Shown in pieces: positions 26,306-35,205 of a stretch of DNA of 64,000 bases; position 1 is the stretch's first letter; each line of letters begins with the position of its first letter. Source of the stretch: Hyphomicrobiales bacterium (GTDB taxonomy: Bacteria > Pseudomonadota > Alphaproteobacteria > Rhizobiales > Aestuariivirgaceae). The stretch spans positions 124,001-188,000 of the forward strand of contig JACPNZ010000042.1 of NCBI GenBank assembly GCA_016185245.1. The letters are read 5' to 3'. The notes under the pieces were generated by a model that searched no databases, was not told the origin of the DNA, and saw nothing but the letters and a program-made list of their open reading frames with translations. Both the position numbers and the translations under genes were made by a program.

Positions 26306-27136
26306 TCAAGCAAAGCCCGCTAACAGGCTGAACGGCCGGTCGTGAGAAAGCGCCGGGATGCGTCTGCGGGCGAGTTCCGACTGGCGGGGGTCGATGTCGA
26401 CCATCAGCACGACGGGATCGACTTCTCCCTCGGCTAGTATCTCGCCCCAGGGGCCGACCGCCAGGCTGTGGCCATAGGTTTCGCGCCTGCTGTCGTGGCG
26501 CCCGCCCTGGGCGGCCGCCAGCACGAAGCTCCCGGTTTCGATGGCCCGGGCCCGCAGAAGCACATGCCAATGAGCCATGCCGGTCGGCACCGTGAAGGCC
26601 GAGGGTACCGTCAGGAGGCTCGCACCCTTCTGCGCCAGCATGCGATAGAGGCCGGCAAAACGCATGTCATAGCAGATGGTGAGCCCGAGCCTCATCCACG
26701 GCAGGTCGGCAAGGCAGGCGATCGAGCCACCCTCGAAGGCCCGCGATTCGCGGATCGTTTCGCCGGTTGGAAGATCGACGTCGAACATGTGGATCTTGTC
26801 ATAGCGGGCGGCAATCGCGCCGTCGGGAGTAAAGAGCAGCGAGCGGTTGCGAAGTTTTTCGCCTTCACCCTTGAGCGCCAGTGACCCGATGTTGAGCCAC
26901 AGGCCAAGCTCCTTCGCCAAGGCGGCAAAGGCGGCTACCGAATCGTCTTCACTCTCTTTCCGGGCCAGCGCCACGAGGCGCCCGCGGTCCGGTTCGATGA
27001 TGTTGGTCATTTCCGGCGTGGTAACAAATTGGGCGCCCCGGGCCTGCGCCTCGCGGATCATCGCCACCGCATCTGCGACATTACGGGCCATGTCGCGGCC
27101 CGAGCGCATCTGGACCAGGGCGGCGCGGACGCTCAC
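26306..27136 (-). CDS. Carbon-nitrogen hydrolase (nitrilase superfamily, Nit1-like)
   Basis: A 276-aa protein with the catalytic triad visible: Glu in VTTPEMTN, Lys in RYDKIHMFDVD and Cys in LTICYDMRF. The Cys motif and length match the Nit1/Nit2 group, which removes deaminated glutathione or omega-amides, rather than true nitrilases. The start is GTG at 27136, overlapping the stop of grxC as GTGA, so the two are translated together. The grxC link favours a glutathione-repair role. Confidence 0.88.
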   Translation of the reverse strand: MSVRAALVQMRSGRDMARNVADAVAMIREAQARGAQFVTTPEMTNIIEPDRGRLVALARKESEDDSVAAFAALAKELGLWLNIGSLALKGEGEKLRNRSLLFTPDGAIAARYDKIHMFDVDLPTGETIRESRAFEGGSIACLADLPWMRLGLTICYDMRFAGLYRMLAQKGASLLTVPSAFTVPTGMAHWHVLLRARAIETGSFVLAAAQGGRHDSRRETYGHSLAVGPWGEILAEGEVDPVVLMVDIDPRQSELARRRIPALSHDRPFSLLAGFA

Positions 27137-27399
27137 GCCTCAACCAGCGCCAGCAGGGGATCGAGCTTCCCCACAGCGTCGAGATCATGGATACGATCGC
27201 AATCGCCGAGATAGGTGTCGCCGATGAACATCTGCGGCACGGTGCGCCGGCCCTTGGCCCGCGCCGTCATGCGTCGGCGCTCCTCCGGATCGTGGCTCAC
27301 GTCGATTTCGTCAAACTTCACCCCCTTCCTCGTAAGCAGCGCCTTGGCGGCGTGGCAATAGGAACACCAGGGAATTGTATAGATTGTGAGCGTAGACAT
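27133..27399 (-). CDS. grxC: Glutaredoxin 3
   Basis: An 88-aa monothiol/dithiol exchange protein with active site CSYC in YTIPWCSYCHAAK, the cis-Pro region RRTVPQMFIG, and glutathione-binding GDCDRIHDLD. It reduces protein and glutathione mixed disulfides in the cytoplasm. ATG 27399 is preferred over the upstream in-frame codon because it gives the canonical MSTLTIYT start. It is coupled to the nitrilase gene by a 4-bp overlap. The grxC-nit-DUF1178 order recurs in alphaproteobacteria, as far as I recall. Confidence 0.95.
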   Translation of the reverse strand: MSTLTIYTIPWCSYCHAAKALLTRKGVKFDEIDVSHDPEERRRMTARAKGRRTVPQMFIGDTYLGDCDRIHDLDAVGKLDPLLALVEA

Positions 27400-27413
27400 T
27401 GAAGTTTCCAGAA

Positions 27414-28193
27414 TCATATATGCGGTCGATAGGGTTTGACCACAAGGGCGAAGGTCAGGACATCGACGCGCCCCGCCCCCGCCTTTTTCAAGGCTGCAGC
27501 ACAGGCTGACGCCGTGGCCCCGGTGGTTAAGACGTCATCGACGAGCAGGATGTTGCGGCCGGCGATCCCTGCAGCCTTTGTGTCGTTCACCCGGAAGGCG
27601 GCACGCACATTCCTGCGCCGCGTCTCGGCATTGAGCCCGACCTGGGGCCTTGTCGCCTTGACCCGGACCAACACGTCACCGCGCCATGGCTTTGCCGATT
27701 GGCGGGCCAGCCGGGTCGCCAGTTGGGCTGACTGATTGAAGCGCCGCCACCACAGCTTTAGCCGGTGTAGCGGCACGGGGATAATCAGATCGGCCTCGGC
27801 CAGGAGTTTGCGCCCGGCCCGCGCCATGAGCCGGGCCATCAGCAGCCCCGCCTCTGGCGTGTCGTAAAACTTGAGCAAATGGACGATGGGCCGCGAGGCA
27901 TCGTCATAGGCAACCGCCGCCCTGGCCCGGTCCCAGGGAGGTGGATTGGCAAAAGCCGCCTCGCTCACCGCCCCCTCCCCCCGATCAAAGGCAAAAGGCA
28001 GACCAAGTACCTCGCAAACCGGATCGTCGATCTGGGCGAGATTTGACCAACAGGCAGGGCACAAGCTCGAGGGTTCATCGAGCGATATCCGGCACACCAG
28101 GCAGCGAGGCGGAACCACGAAATCGACAAAGCGGCGTACCAGGCTGGCGGCCGGGCTGGCAGGAGTGGCAAACATAGGAGCCAAGCCTAACAT
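27414..28193 (-). CDS. comF: ComF-family amidophosphoribosyltransferase-like protein
   Basis: A phosphoribosyltransferase-fold protein of about 259 aa. An N-terminal zinc-ribbon with two Cys pairs (PRCLVC, LCPACW) precedes the PRTase domain, which carries LIIPVPLHRLK, RRFNQSAQLA and the PRPP-type loop ILLVDDVLTTGAT. ComF proteins act in DNA uptake in naturally competent bacteria; elsewhere the role is unclear. The frame can be extended to a TTG at 28214, but ATG 28193 or 28175 are more likely starts. It is divergent from the IMPase gene. Confidence 0.88.
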   Translation of the reverse strand: MLGLAPMFATPASPAASLVRRFVDFVVPPRCLVCRISLDEPSSLCPACWSNLAQIDDPVCEVLGLPFAFDRGEGAVSEAAFANPPPWDRARAAVAYDDASRPIVHLLKFYDTPEAGLLMARLMARAGRKLLAEADLIIPVPLHRLKLWWRRFNQSAQLATRLARQSAKPWRGDVLVRVKATRPQVGLNAETRRRNVRAAFRVNDTKAAGIAGRNILLVDDVLTTGATASACAAALKKAGAGRVDVLTFALVVKPYRPHI

Positions 28194-28254
28194 GGCGTGG
28201 ATTTGCCCGTCCAATTCGTCTAACCCGACCGGTAGACTGGAGCTTCAGGACCCC

Positions 28255-29079
28255 ATGCCGTTCACCCGTGCCGATCTCGACCGCCTCGCCGGTATTCTCG
28301 TTGCCGCCGCCGAGCGCGAGATCATGCCGCGCTTTCGCGGCCTCGCGGCCGGCGATATTCGCCAGAAGAGCAGCTCCCTCGATCTCGTGACCGACGCCGA
28401 CGAACAGGCCGAATGGCTGATCCGCGATGCCGCCGCCCTGGCCTTCCCGGGCGCCTTGTTCGTCGGCGAGGAATCAGTGGCCCGCGATCCGGCATTGCTT
28501 GACAGGATTTCCGGAGCGGATCTGTCGATTGTCGTCGATCCGGTGGACGGCACCGGCAATTTCGCCTGGGGCCTGCCGCTGTTCGGCGTCATGGCTTCGG
28601 TCGTCACCAATGGAGAAACGGTGGCGGGCCTTATCTACGATCCGGTCGGCCGCGACTGGCACAAGGCGCTACGCGGCGAAGGAGCCTGGGCCGAAGATTC
28701 CGCCGGCGTCACCCGCGACCTGACGGTGGCGCAGCCGGCAGCTCTTTCCGAGATGACCGGAACGAGCTCCTGGTATCTGATGCCGGAACCGATGCGCAGC
28801 CGGGTTGCCGCCAACCTCGCCAGGGTCAGGGCCACCTTCAACTATCGCTGTTCGGCTTACGAATACCGCCTGGTGGCCGGCGGGCTGGTGCATTTCGGGC
28901 TTCACTACAAGATGATGCCGTGGGACCATGCGGCAGGCGTGCTCATTCACGCCGAAGCCGGCGGCTATTCGGCCTTCCTTGACGGCTCGCCCTATCGCCC
29001 CACCCGACACGAAGGAGGCATGATTTCGGCCCCGGACCGTGCCAGTTGGCAGGCCTTGCGCAGCGCACTGGTGACATGA
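28255..29079 (+). CDS. Inositol monophosphatase family protein
   Basis: A 274-aa Li+-sensitive phosphatase fold. DLVTDADEQAEW, FVGEESVA, DPVDGTGNFAWGLP and the C-terminal WDHAAGVLIHAEAGG supply the metal-binding residues of the IMPase/FBPase/CysQ superfamily. Substrate (inositol phosphate, histidinol phosphate or another sugar phosphate) cannot be told from sequence. The start at 28255 gives MPFTRADLDRL. The next gene starts inside its stop codon (ATGA at 29076). Confidence 0.9.
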   Translation: MPFTRADLDRLAGILVAAAEREIMPRFRGLAAGDIRQKSSSLDLVTDADEQAEWLIRDAAALAFPGALFVGEESVARDPALLDRISGADLSIVVDPVDGTGNFAWGLPLFGVMASVVTNGETVAGLIYDPVGRDWHKALRGEGAWAEDSAGVTRDLTVAQPAALSEMTGTSSWYLMPEPMRSRVAANLARVRATFNYRCSAYEYRLVAGGLVHFGLHYKMMPWDHAAGVLIHAEAGGYSAFLDGSPYRPTRHEGGMISAPDRASWQALRSALVT

Positions 29080-29924
29080 CGGCCGGCCTGTCGCCACTTT
29101 TTGACCGGGCACTCTATGTGACGCGTGTGCGACGTGCCCGCCGGAGCGGGCCCGACATCCTTGCCGAAACCATGGCGGCCGAACTCGAAAGCCGCCTTGC
29201 ATTGGTCAAGCGAACCTTCGCCGAGGCCCGCGCCATCTCGCCTTTTGCCGACCGCCTTGCCGCGGCGGTCAGGACCTCGGGGCGGGCGCAGCATCTGACT
29301 TCCTACGATATTCCGGATACTGACGATCTGGGACTGGCGCCGGACAGCTGCGATGCCTTGTTCTCGATCCTCGACCTTCATGCAGTTAACGATGTGCCGG
29401 GCCAGCTTGCCCAGATGCGTCGGGCACTCCGGCCCGACGGTCTGTTTCTGGCGGCACTCTTCGCCGGCGAGACGTTGACCGAGCTCCGGCAGTCATGGCT
29501 GGCCGCCGAGACCGAGATCTTGGCAGGCGCCAGTCCCCGTGTGGCGCCGATGATCGGCGTGCGCGAGCTGGGCGCCCTTCTGCAGCGGGCCGGTTTCGCC
29601 CTGGCGGTCGCCGATCTCGACCGCACTATGGTGCGCTATCGCGATGCCCTGGCACTCATCCATGAGATCGGCAGCCTCGGCATGGGCAACTGCCTGGTGG
29701 CGCGCTCGCGCCGGCCAGTTTCGAAGCGGCTGTTGGGAGCGGCCGTCGCCCACTACCATAAACACTTCGCCGATCCCGACGGGCGCATTCGTGCCACCTT
29801 CGAGGTCGCCTGGGCCACCGGCTGGTCGCCTCACCAAAGCCAGCAACAGCCAATGAAGCCCGGCAGCGCTAAGGTGCGCCTTGCCGATGCGCTCAAAGTG
29901 CCGGAAATCAAGCTCAAACCTTGA
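29076..29924 (+). CDS. BioC/NDUFAF5-like SAM-dependent methyltransferase
   Basis: A 282-aa protein resembling the alphaproteobacterial relatives of NDUFAF5 and BioC: an N-terminal PLFDRALYVTRVRRAR, a Rossmann-type core ending in LFSILDLHAVNDVPGQLAQMRRALRPDGLFLAALFAGETL, and a conserved ASPRVAPMIGVRELGALLQRAGFA. The glycine-rich SAM motif expected near residue 55 is not recognisable (the region reads AISPFADRLAAAV), so it may be a catalytically weak or divergent member. It is coupled to the IMPase gene by a 4-bp overlap. Confidence 0.8.
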   Translation: MTAGLSPLFDRALYVTRVRRARRSGPDILAETMAAELESRLALVKRTFAEARAISPFADRLAAAVRTSGRAQHLTSYDIPDTDDLGLAPDSCDALFSILDLHAVNDVPGQLAQMRRALRPDGLFLAALFAGETLTELRQSWLAAETEILAGASPRVAPMIGVRELGALLQRAGFALAVADLDRTMVRYRDALALIHEIGSLGMGNCLVARSRRPVSKRLLGAAVAHYHKHFADPDGRIRATFEVAWATGWSPHQSQQQPMKPGSAKVRLADALKVPEIKLKP

Positions 29925-30016
29925 GGCGCGGGTGGCGGGCGGACTACCTCCAGCCCCGGACAAGATTGCGGGAATATTCCTCAGACCTAAGTGATCGCGG
30001 CCTGGAGTTTCCGCCG

Positions 30017-30388
30017 GTGTACATCTTTCAACTCGCTTCCCAGCACGCCGGATGGCTGGCTGCCAGGCAATCGGTCACCGCAGCCAACATCGCCAACTCG
30101 GACACGCCGGGATTCAAGGCAAGGGATGTCATGCCCTTCGAGACGGTTCTCGCCCGCACCGAGCTCACCCTTGCTTCTACCAATCCTGGCCATATGCGTC
30201 TGGCGGCGGATGCGGCAACCAACCTCGCCACCGAACCCGAGGCTCCCTGGGACGTCTCCGCCACCGGCAACACCGTGGCGCTCGAACAAGAACTGATGAA
30301 GGTCAGCGAAGACAGCCGCATGCAAGCTCTCGATGCCGGCCTCACCCGCAGCTTCCAGCGCATGTTCCTGATGAGCCTCAAGGCCTGA
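30017..30388 (+). CDS. flgB: Flagellar basal-body rod protein FlgB
   Basis: A 123-aa proximal rod subunit. The N-terminal [20 protein letters not shown] is the conserved flagellar rod motif, and the C-terminus ([21 protein letters not shown]) forms the partner helix. The start is GTG at 30017 with GGAG about 9 nt upstream; longer in-frame starts add residues unlike the family. It opens the flagellar locus, with flgC 4 bp after it. Confidence 0.92.
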   Translation: MYIFQLASQHAGWLAARQSVTAANIANSDTPGFKARDVMPFETVLARTELTLASTNPGHMRLAADAATNLATEPEAPWDVSATGNTVALEQELMKVSEDSRMQALDAGLTRSFQRMFLMSLKA

Positions 30389-30392
30389 CGCA

Positions 30393-30812
30393 ATGGACCC
30401 CCTGTCGGCGACACTCAAAATGGCAGCCTCCGGTCTCGCGGCCCAGTCGCTCCGCCTGCGCATCGTTTCGGAGAACCTGGCCAACATCGAATCGGCCGGA
30501 AAGACTCCGGGCTCCGATCCCTATCGCCGCAAGACCGTGACTTTCGGCGAGGAGATCGATCGCCTCACTGGTGCCATGGAGGTCAAGATAGAGCGTGTGG
30601 GAACCGATCCATCGCCGTTTCGTACCGAGTACGATCCCGGCCACCCGGCCGCCGACGCCGGTGGCTATGTCAAGCTGCCAAACGTCAACATGATCGTCGA
30701 ATTGGCCGACATGCGCCAAGCCAATCGCTCCTATGACGCCAATCTCCAGGTGATCAAGCAGGCCCGCGAGATGATTTCCATGACCATCGACCTGTTGAGG
30801 GCACAAGCATGA
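30393..30812 (+). CDS. flgC: Flagellar basal-body rod protein FlgC
   Basis: A 139-aa proximal rod protein. It shows the rod motif near the N-terminus ([25 protein letters not shown]) and the C-terminal [18 protein letters not shown] segment typical of FlgC. It follows flgB by 4 bp, and its stop overlaps the fliE start (ATGA). Confidence 0.95.
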   Translation: MDPLSATLKMAASGLAAQSLRLRIVSENLANIESAGKTPGSDPYRRKTVTFGEEIDRLTGAMEVKIERVGTDPSPFRTEYDPGHPAADAGGYVKLPNVNMIVELADMRQANRSYDANLQVIKQAREMISMTIDLLRAQA

Positions 30813-31114
30813 TCGGCGGCGTCGCTCCGGTTTCGGGCCTGGTAGGTGCGGGCCTTCCCGCCGGCGTGTCTTCGGCAATTGCTTCACCGGCCGCAGGACA
30901 GGGCTTCGGTTCGGTGCTCGCCTCCCTGGTTTCCCAGGCTAGCGATGCGCTGAAACAGGGCGAGGCCGCCGGTATCGCCGGGATGCAGGGCACGATGCCA
31001 ATCCAGCAGGTGGTCGATCAGGTGCTGGAGGCCGAACGGACGTTGCAGACGACCGTCGCCATCCGCGACAAGCTGGTCGGCGCCCTTCTCGAAATCAGCC
31101 GAATGCAGATCTGA
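30809..31114 (+). CDS. fliE: Flagellar hook-basal body complex protein FliE
   Basis: A 101-aa protein that joins the MS ring to the rod. The C-terminal half carries the FliE pattern ([38 protein letters not shown]), while the N-terminal half is Gly/Ala-rich. Its start lies within the flgC stop codon, and flgG begins 11 bp after its stop. Confidence 0.93.
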   Translation: MIGGVAPVSGLVGAGLPAGVSSAIASPAAGQGFGSVLASLVSQASDALKQGEAAGIAGMQGTMPIQQVVDQVLEAERTLQTTVAIRDKLVGALLEISRMQI

Positions 31115-31125
31115 GGTATCGCCCC

Positions 31126-31914
31126 ATGCGTGCGCTTTCCATCGCGGCAACCGGAATGTCGGCCCAGCAGCTGAACGTCGAGGTCATCGCCAACAACATT
31201 GCCAACATCAACACCACGGGTTTCAAGCGCTCGCGGGCCGAATTCACCGACCTCCTGTACCAGATCGAACGCATCAACGGCGCTCCCGACCGGAACGGTC
31301 AGGGGGGCGTTCCGGAAGGAGCCCAACTGGGCCTCGGTGTCAGGCTCACCGCCATTCGCGCCCTCAACATCCAGGGGCCGCTCGCCGAAACCGGCAACAA
31401 ACTCGATCTCGCCATCAACGGCCCCGGCTGGTTCCAGATAACCGGCACCGACGGCGAGACGCTCTATACGCGGGCCGGCGCCTTCAACACCAATGCAGCG
31501 GGCGAGGTGGTGACCGCCGACGGCAATGTGCTCGACCCTGCCATCACCGTTCCCGCCGGCACCATCGGCGTACAAGTCAATCAGACTGGCCAGGTCTTCG
31601 CCCAAGTGGGCGGCCAGTCCGACGTGACCGAGATCGGCCAGATCACTCTTGCCAATTTTGCCAATCCGGCGGGTCTCGAAGCCCTTGGCGGCAATCGCTA
31701 CCGCGCCAGTCAAGCCTCAGGCCCGGCGGTCACCGGCCTTCCCGGCGATCCGGCTTTCGGGACGATTGCACAGGGCTATCTTGAACAGTCGAACGTCGAT
31801 CCGGTGAAGGAAATTACCGCGCTCATCTCCGCCCAACGCGCCTATGAGATGAACTCCAAGGTCATCCAGGCGGCCGACGACATGGCCGGCGTGGTGAGCA
31901 AGGGCATCCGGTAA
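31126..31914 (+). CDS. flgG: Flagellar basal-body distal rod protein FlgG
   Basis: A 262-aa distal rod subunit. It starts [20 protein letters not shown] with [17 protein letters not shown], then the hook/rod core ([19 protein letters not shown]). It ends with [35 protein letters not shown], the standard FlgG C-terminal helix. flgF is not adjacent here. Confidence 0.96.
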   Translation: MRALSIAATGMSAQQLNVEVIANNIANINTTGFKRSRAEFTDLLYQIERINGAPDRNGQGGVPEGAQLGLGVRLTAIRALNIQGPLAETGNKLDLAINGPGWFQITGTDGETLYTRAGAFNTNAAGEVVTADGNVLDPAITVPAGTIGVQVNQTGQVFAQVGGQSDVTEIGQITLANFANPAGLEALGGNRYRASQASGPAVTGLPGDPAFGTIAQGYLEQSNVDPVKEITALISAQRAYEMNSKVIQAADDMAGVVSKGIR

Positions 31915-31920
31915 CTGGCG

Positions 31921-32376
31921 ATGAGCATTACCGGCCTAGGACGTTTGCTGCTGTGCATCGTCGCCGCCTCGCCGGCCTTCGCCGACACCCGACTGCTGCC
32001 GGTCCCCCTGGTGACGCTCTATCCCGGCGATGCCCTAGGGAACACTCAGATCGCCGAGAAATCCTTCACCGCCGATCCTTCGGCCTGGGCGAATTATGTC
32101 CTCGATCGCGGCGGACTCGCTGGCAAGGTGGCGCGTCGCACGCTGGTTGCCGGACAGCCCATCGCCATTTCGTCGCTCAAGGAGCGCGACGCTGTCGAGC
32201 GCGGCCGCCCAATTGCCGCCATCTATCGCAGTGCCGGGTTCACTGTCTCGACCATCCTGATGCCTTTGCAGTCCGGTAGACCGGGTGAAGTGATCCAAGC
32301 CCGCAACACCGATAGCGGCGTCACGATCTATGCGAGAGTCCAGGCCGACGGCAGCCTGCTGGTGGAAGAGCGCTGA
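31921..32376 (+). CDS. flgA: Flagella basal body P-ring formation chaperone FlgA
   Basis: A 151-aa periplasmic protein with a signal peptide (cleavage likely after SPAFA). The C-terminal SAF domain is visible as KVARRTLVAGQPIAISSL, then PGEVIQARNTDSGVTIYARV and ending VEER. It chaperones FlgI into the P ring. It is a short FlgA, as in other rhizobia. Its stop overlaps the flgI start by one base (TGATG). Confidence 0.9.
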   Translation: MSITGLGRLLLCIVAASPAFADTRLLPVPLVTLYPGDALGNTQIAEKSFTADPSAWANYVLDRGGLAGKVARRTLVAGQPIAISSLKERDAVERGRPIAAIYRSAGFTVSTILMPLQSGRPGEVIQARNTDSGVTIYARVQADGSLLVEER

Positions 32377-33473
32377 TGCGGTTCGCCGTCGTTCTTGCAC
32401 TTGCCGTGTTCGCCGCCGGCCAGAGCGACGCGGCCGCCCGCCTCAAGGATATTACCGACGTGCAGGGTGTGCGCGACAATCAGCTGGTGGGTTACGGCCT
32501 GGTGATCGGACTTGCCGCCACCGGCGACTCGATGCGCAATTCGCCCTTTACCGAGCAGTCGGCCCGCTCCATGCTGCAGCGCATGGGAGTGGGTGTCCCA
32601 CAGGGAACCATCCGCTCGCGGAATATCGCGGCAGTGGTGGTGACCGCCACCCTGCCGGCCTTCATCGGCACCGGCGCCAGGATCGACGTCACCGTGTCGT
32701 CGCTGGGCGATGCTTCCTCGCTCGCCGGCGGAACGCTGGTGCTAACCCCTTTGGTTGCCGCCGACGGCAAGGCCTATGCCGTGGCCCAGGGGCCGATTGC
32801 GGTTTCGGGCTTCGCCTCCTCAGGCAATGCCGAAAGCCTGACCCAGGGCGTTCCGACCAGCGGCCGCATTCCCAACGGCGCCCTGATCGAGCGCGAGCTC
32901 ATCGCCGATTTCAACTCCGCCCCGGAGCTTCGCTTGCTGGTCCGCAACCCCGATTTCAAGACCGCGACCGCCGTTGCCGATGCCATCAACGGCTTTGCCC
33001 GCAAGCGTTTCGGCTTGGCGATCGCCACGGCCCAGGATTTCCGCAGCGTGGCGGTGAAGCGGCCCGACAAGATCAGCGCCTCGCAACTAATGGCCGACAT
33101 CGGCGAGCTTGCCGTCGAACCCGATGCGCCGGCCCGCATCGTCATTGACGAGAAGTCGGGGACTATCGTCATCGGCGCCAGCGTCAAGGTTTCGCCGGTC
33201 GCCGTCACTCACGGCAATCTCACGGTGCGCGTTACCGAAGCGCCGACCGTCTCCCAGCCCCAGCCCCTGTCGAAGGGCGAAACCACCATCGAGCCTTCGA
33301 CCACCATCCAGGCCAAGCAGGACGGCGGCCGCTTCGCCGTGCTCGAGGGAACCAGCCTTGAAGCCCTGGTCGGCGGCCTCAACCGCATCGGCCTGAAGCC
33401 GCCCGGCATCATCGCCATCCTGCAGGCAATCAAGACGGCAGGGGCGCTGCAGGCCGATCTGGTGGTGCAGTGA
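32376..33473 (+). CDS. flgI: Flagellar P-ring protein FlgI
   Basis: A 365-aa periplasmic ring protein. A signal peptide ends near QSDAAA, then RLKDITDVQGVRDNQLVGYGLVIGL is the conserved N-terminus. GVGVPQGTIRSRNIAAVVVTATLP, DVTVSSLGDASSLAGGTL and the C-terminal LVGGLNRIGLKPPGIIAILQAIKTAGALQADL are all diagnostic. Its stop overlaps the motE start by one base. Confidence 0.97.
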   Translation: MRFAVVLALAVFAAGQSDAAARLKDITDVQGVRDNQLVGYGLVIGLAATGDSMRNSPFTEQSARSMLQRMGVGVPQGTIRSRNIAAVVVTATLPAFIGTGARIDVTVSSLGDASSLAGGTLVLTPLVAADGKAYAVAQGPIAVSGFASSGNAESLTQGVPTSGRIPNGALIERELIADFNSAPELRLLVRNPDFKTATAVADAINGFARKRFGLAIATAQDFRSVAVKRPDKISASQLMADIGELAVEPDAPARIVIDEKSGTIVIGASVKVSPVAVTHGNLTVRVTEAPTVSQPQPLSKGETTIEPSTTIQAKQDGGRFAVLEGTSLEALVGGLNRIGLKPPGIIAILQAIKTAGALQADLVVQ

Positions 33474-33943
33474 TGGCGCGCCTGGCCCGGACGATCGCCG
33501 CAGCGGCAATGTTCGCCGCTCCCGGAATTGCCGTCGCCGATCCGGTGGCCGCCGACTATTGCGCCAACATCGCCGACAAGGCCGCCGATGCCCGCGTTGC
33601 CTGGCAGACGGCGAACCTCAGGAAACTCGAAACCGAAGTCGCCGCCAAGCTTTCGGCCCTCGACGCCAGGGAGGCAGAACTCAAGGACTGGGTGGGCAAG
33701 CGCGACGCCATGGTGAAGGCGGCTAGCCGCGAGCTCGTCGACATCTACGCCAAGATGGACACGGAAGCGGCGGCGGCCCAACTCGCCAAGGTCGAAACGG
33801 TCACTGCAACTTCGATCCTCCGTCAGCTCAGCCCCCGCGCCGCCGGCGCCATCCTGGCGGTGATGGACGCCGAGCGCGCCGCTACCCTGGTCCGCATGAT
33901 CGCCGCCCCGACCAAGGATTTGCCTCCGGGGGGCGGCACATGA
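33473..33943 (+). CDS. motE: MotE-type flagellar chaperone
   Basis: A 156-aa protein with a signal peptide (to about AVADP), an alanine/lysine-rich coiled coil, and a C-terminal MgtE-N-like domain (TSILRQLSPRAAGAILAVMDAERAATLVRMI). This matches rhizobial MotE, the periplasmic chaperone for MotC. ATG 33473 overlaps the flgI stop; a GTG at 33470 is in frame but less likely. Its stop overlaps the flgH start. Confidence 0.85.
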   Translation: MARLARTIAAAAMFAAPGIAVADPVAADYCANIADKAADARVAWQTANLRKLETEVAAKLSALDAREAELKDWVGKRDAMVKAASRELVDIYAKMDTEAAAAQLAKVETVTATSILRQLSPRAAGAILAVMDAERAATLVRMIAAPTKDLPPGGGT

Positions 33944-34638
33944 AGGCGCCTCTCGTTGCAGCCGTGGCTCTCCTCCTCGCCGCCTGCTCGACCGATATTC
34001 AGGATATCGGCCAGGCACCGGCGCTCACGCCGGTGGGCTCCGGCATCCGGGCCGGGGCTGCGTCATCTTCGCTCGCTGGCGTTACGGCCTTCGCCGCCAG
34101 GGACGAGGGCTGGACCGGCGGCAGCGCCGACTTTTTTCGCGATGCCCGGGCCCGCAAGGAGGGCGACATCATCACCGTGCGCATCGCCATCAACGACCAG
34201 GCGACCCTTAACAACACTTCGAACCGCTCGCGCAAGTCCAATGCCGCGGGCGATCTCGGTCTCAACTACAGCCTGCTCGGCGCGGTGGGCGCCGACGTCA
34301 AGGGCGCGGGCAAAGTCAATTCCTCGACCAGTAGCGCCGGCCAGGGCTCGACGGCAAGATCCGAAAAGATCGACCTTGCCATCGCCGCCGTTGTCACCTC
34401 GGTCCTGCCCAACGGTTATCTGGTGGTCGAGGGCTCCCAGGAGATTCTGGTCAATTTCGAGCAACGCACCCTGCATGTGGCCGGCATCATCCACCCCACC
34501 GACATCACGCCCGAAAATTCCATCTCCTACGAGAAGATCGCCGAAGCCCGCATCTCCTATGGCGGCAAGGGACGATTGACCGAAGTGCAGCAACCCGGCT
34601 GGACCCAGCAGATCTGGGACCGTATCTCGCCGTTCTAG
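33940..34638 (+). CDS. flgH: Flagellar L-ring protein FlgH
   Basis: A 232-aa outer-membrane lipoprotein. The lipobox LAAC at residues 13-16 (cleavage before Cys16) follows a short signal peptide. The L-ring core shows FFRDARARKEGDIITVRIAINDQATLNN and the C-terminal GIIHPTDITPENSI and GGKGRLTEVQQPGW. It is coupled to motE by ATGA. It forms the outer-membrane bushing with FlgI. Confidence 0.96.
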   Translation: MKAPLVAAVALLLAACSTDIQDIGQAPALTPVGSGIRAGAASSSLAGVTAFAARDEGWTGGSADFFRDARARKEGDIITVRIAINDQATLNNTSNRSRKSNAAGDLGLNYSLLGAVGADVKGAGKVNSSTSSAGQGSTARSEKIDLAIAAVVTSVLPNGYLVVEGSQEILVNFEQRTLHVAGIIHPTDITPENSISYEKIAEARISYGGKGRLTEVQQPGWTQQIWDRISPF

Positions 34639-34656
34639 CCGGAAAGGGTTCGAGCC

Positions 34657-35205
34657 ATGGCCGACAATCAGGAAAGAGGCGGCAGGCCGTCGCTCGTCGC
34701 GGTGGCGATCGTTGTCCTGCTGCTTACCCTTGCGGCTGCCGGCGCTGGCGTGGCGGTAGGAGTTCTGTTGGGCGCACCGCCACCCTCGGCGCCGATCATC
34801 GCTGATACTGCGGCCGTTTCGACCGCGAATGAGCCAGCAAAACCTGGCGACACCAAGCCTCAGTCCGAAACAGCTGTCAGCGGTCCTGGCGGGGTGGCCA
34901 AAGCGCCGGCGCCGGCAACAGTTGTGCCGTTGCCGCCGATACTCACCAACCTCGCCGACCCGCCGACAACCTGGATCAGACTCGAGGGCGCCGTTCTGGT
35001 GCAGAAGGAGACTGAGGAGTCCCAGGATCAGCTGGTCGAAAGAGCCGACGAGCAGATTGTCGCTTACCTCCGCACCGTGAAGCTCGGCCAGATCGAGGGG
35101 CCAAGCGGCTTCCTGTATCTGCGCGAAGACCTCAATGACGTGGTGTCGACCCTATCCAAGGGCCAGGTGCGCGCCGTCCTGATCAGCTCCATGGTGCTGG
35201 AATGA
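34657..35205 (+). CDS. fliL: Flagellar basal body-associated protein FliL
   Basis: A 182-aa single-pass inner-membrane protein. A transmembrane helix spans about residues 10-35, a long Pro/Ala/Thr linker follows, and the C-terminal domain (IRLEGAVLVQKETEESQDQLV, then SGFLYLREDLNDVVSTLSKGQVRAVLISSMVLE) matches the FliL fold that assists stator function. The linker is longer than in enteric FliL. Its stop overlaps fliP by 4 bp. Confidence 0.85.
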   Translation: MADNQERGGRPSLVAVAIVVLLLTLAAAGAGVAVGVLLGAPPPSAPIIADTAAVSTANEPAKPGDTKPQSETAVSGPGGVAKAPAPATVVPLPPILTNLADPPTTWIRLEGAVLVQKETEESQDQLVERADEQIVAYLRTVKLGQIEGPSGFLYLREDLNDVVSTLSKGQVRAVLISSMVLE

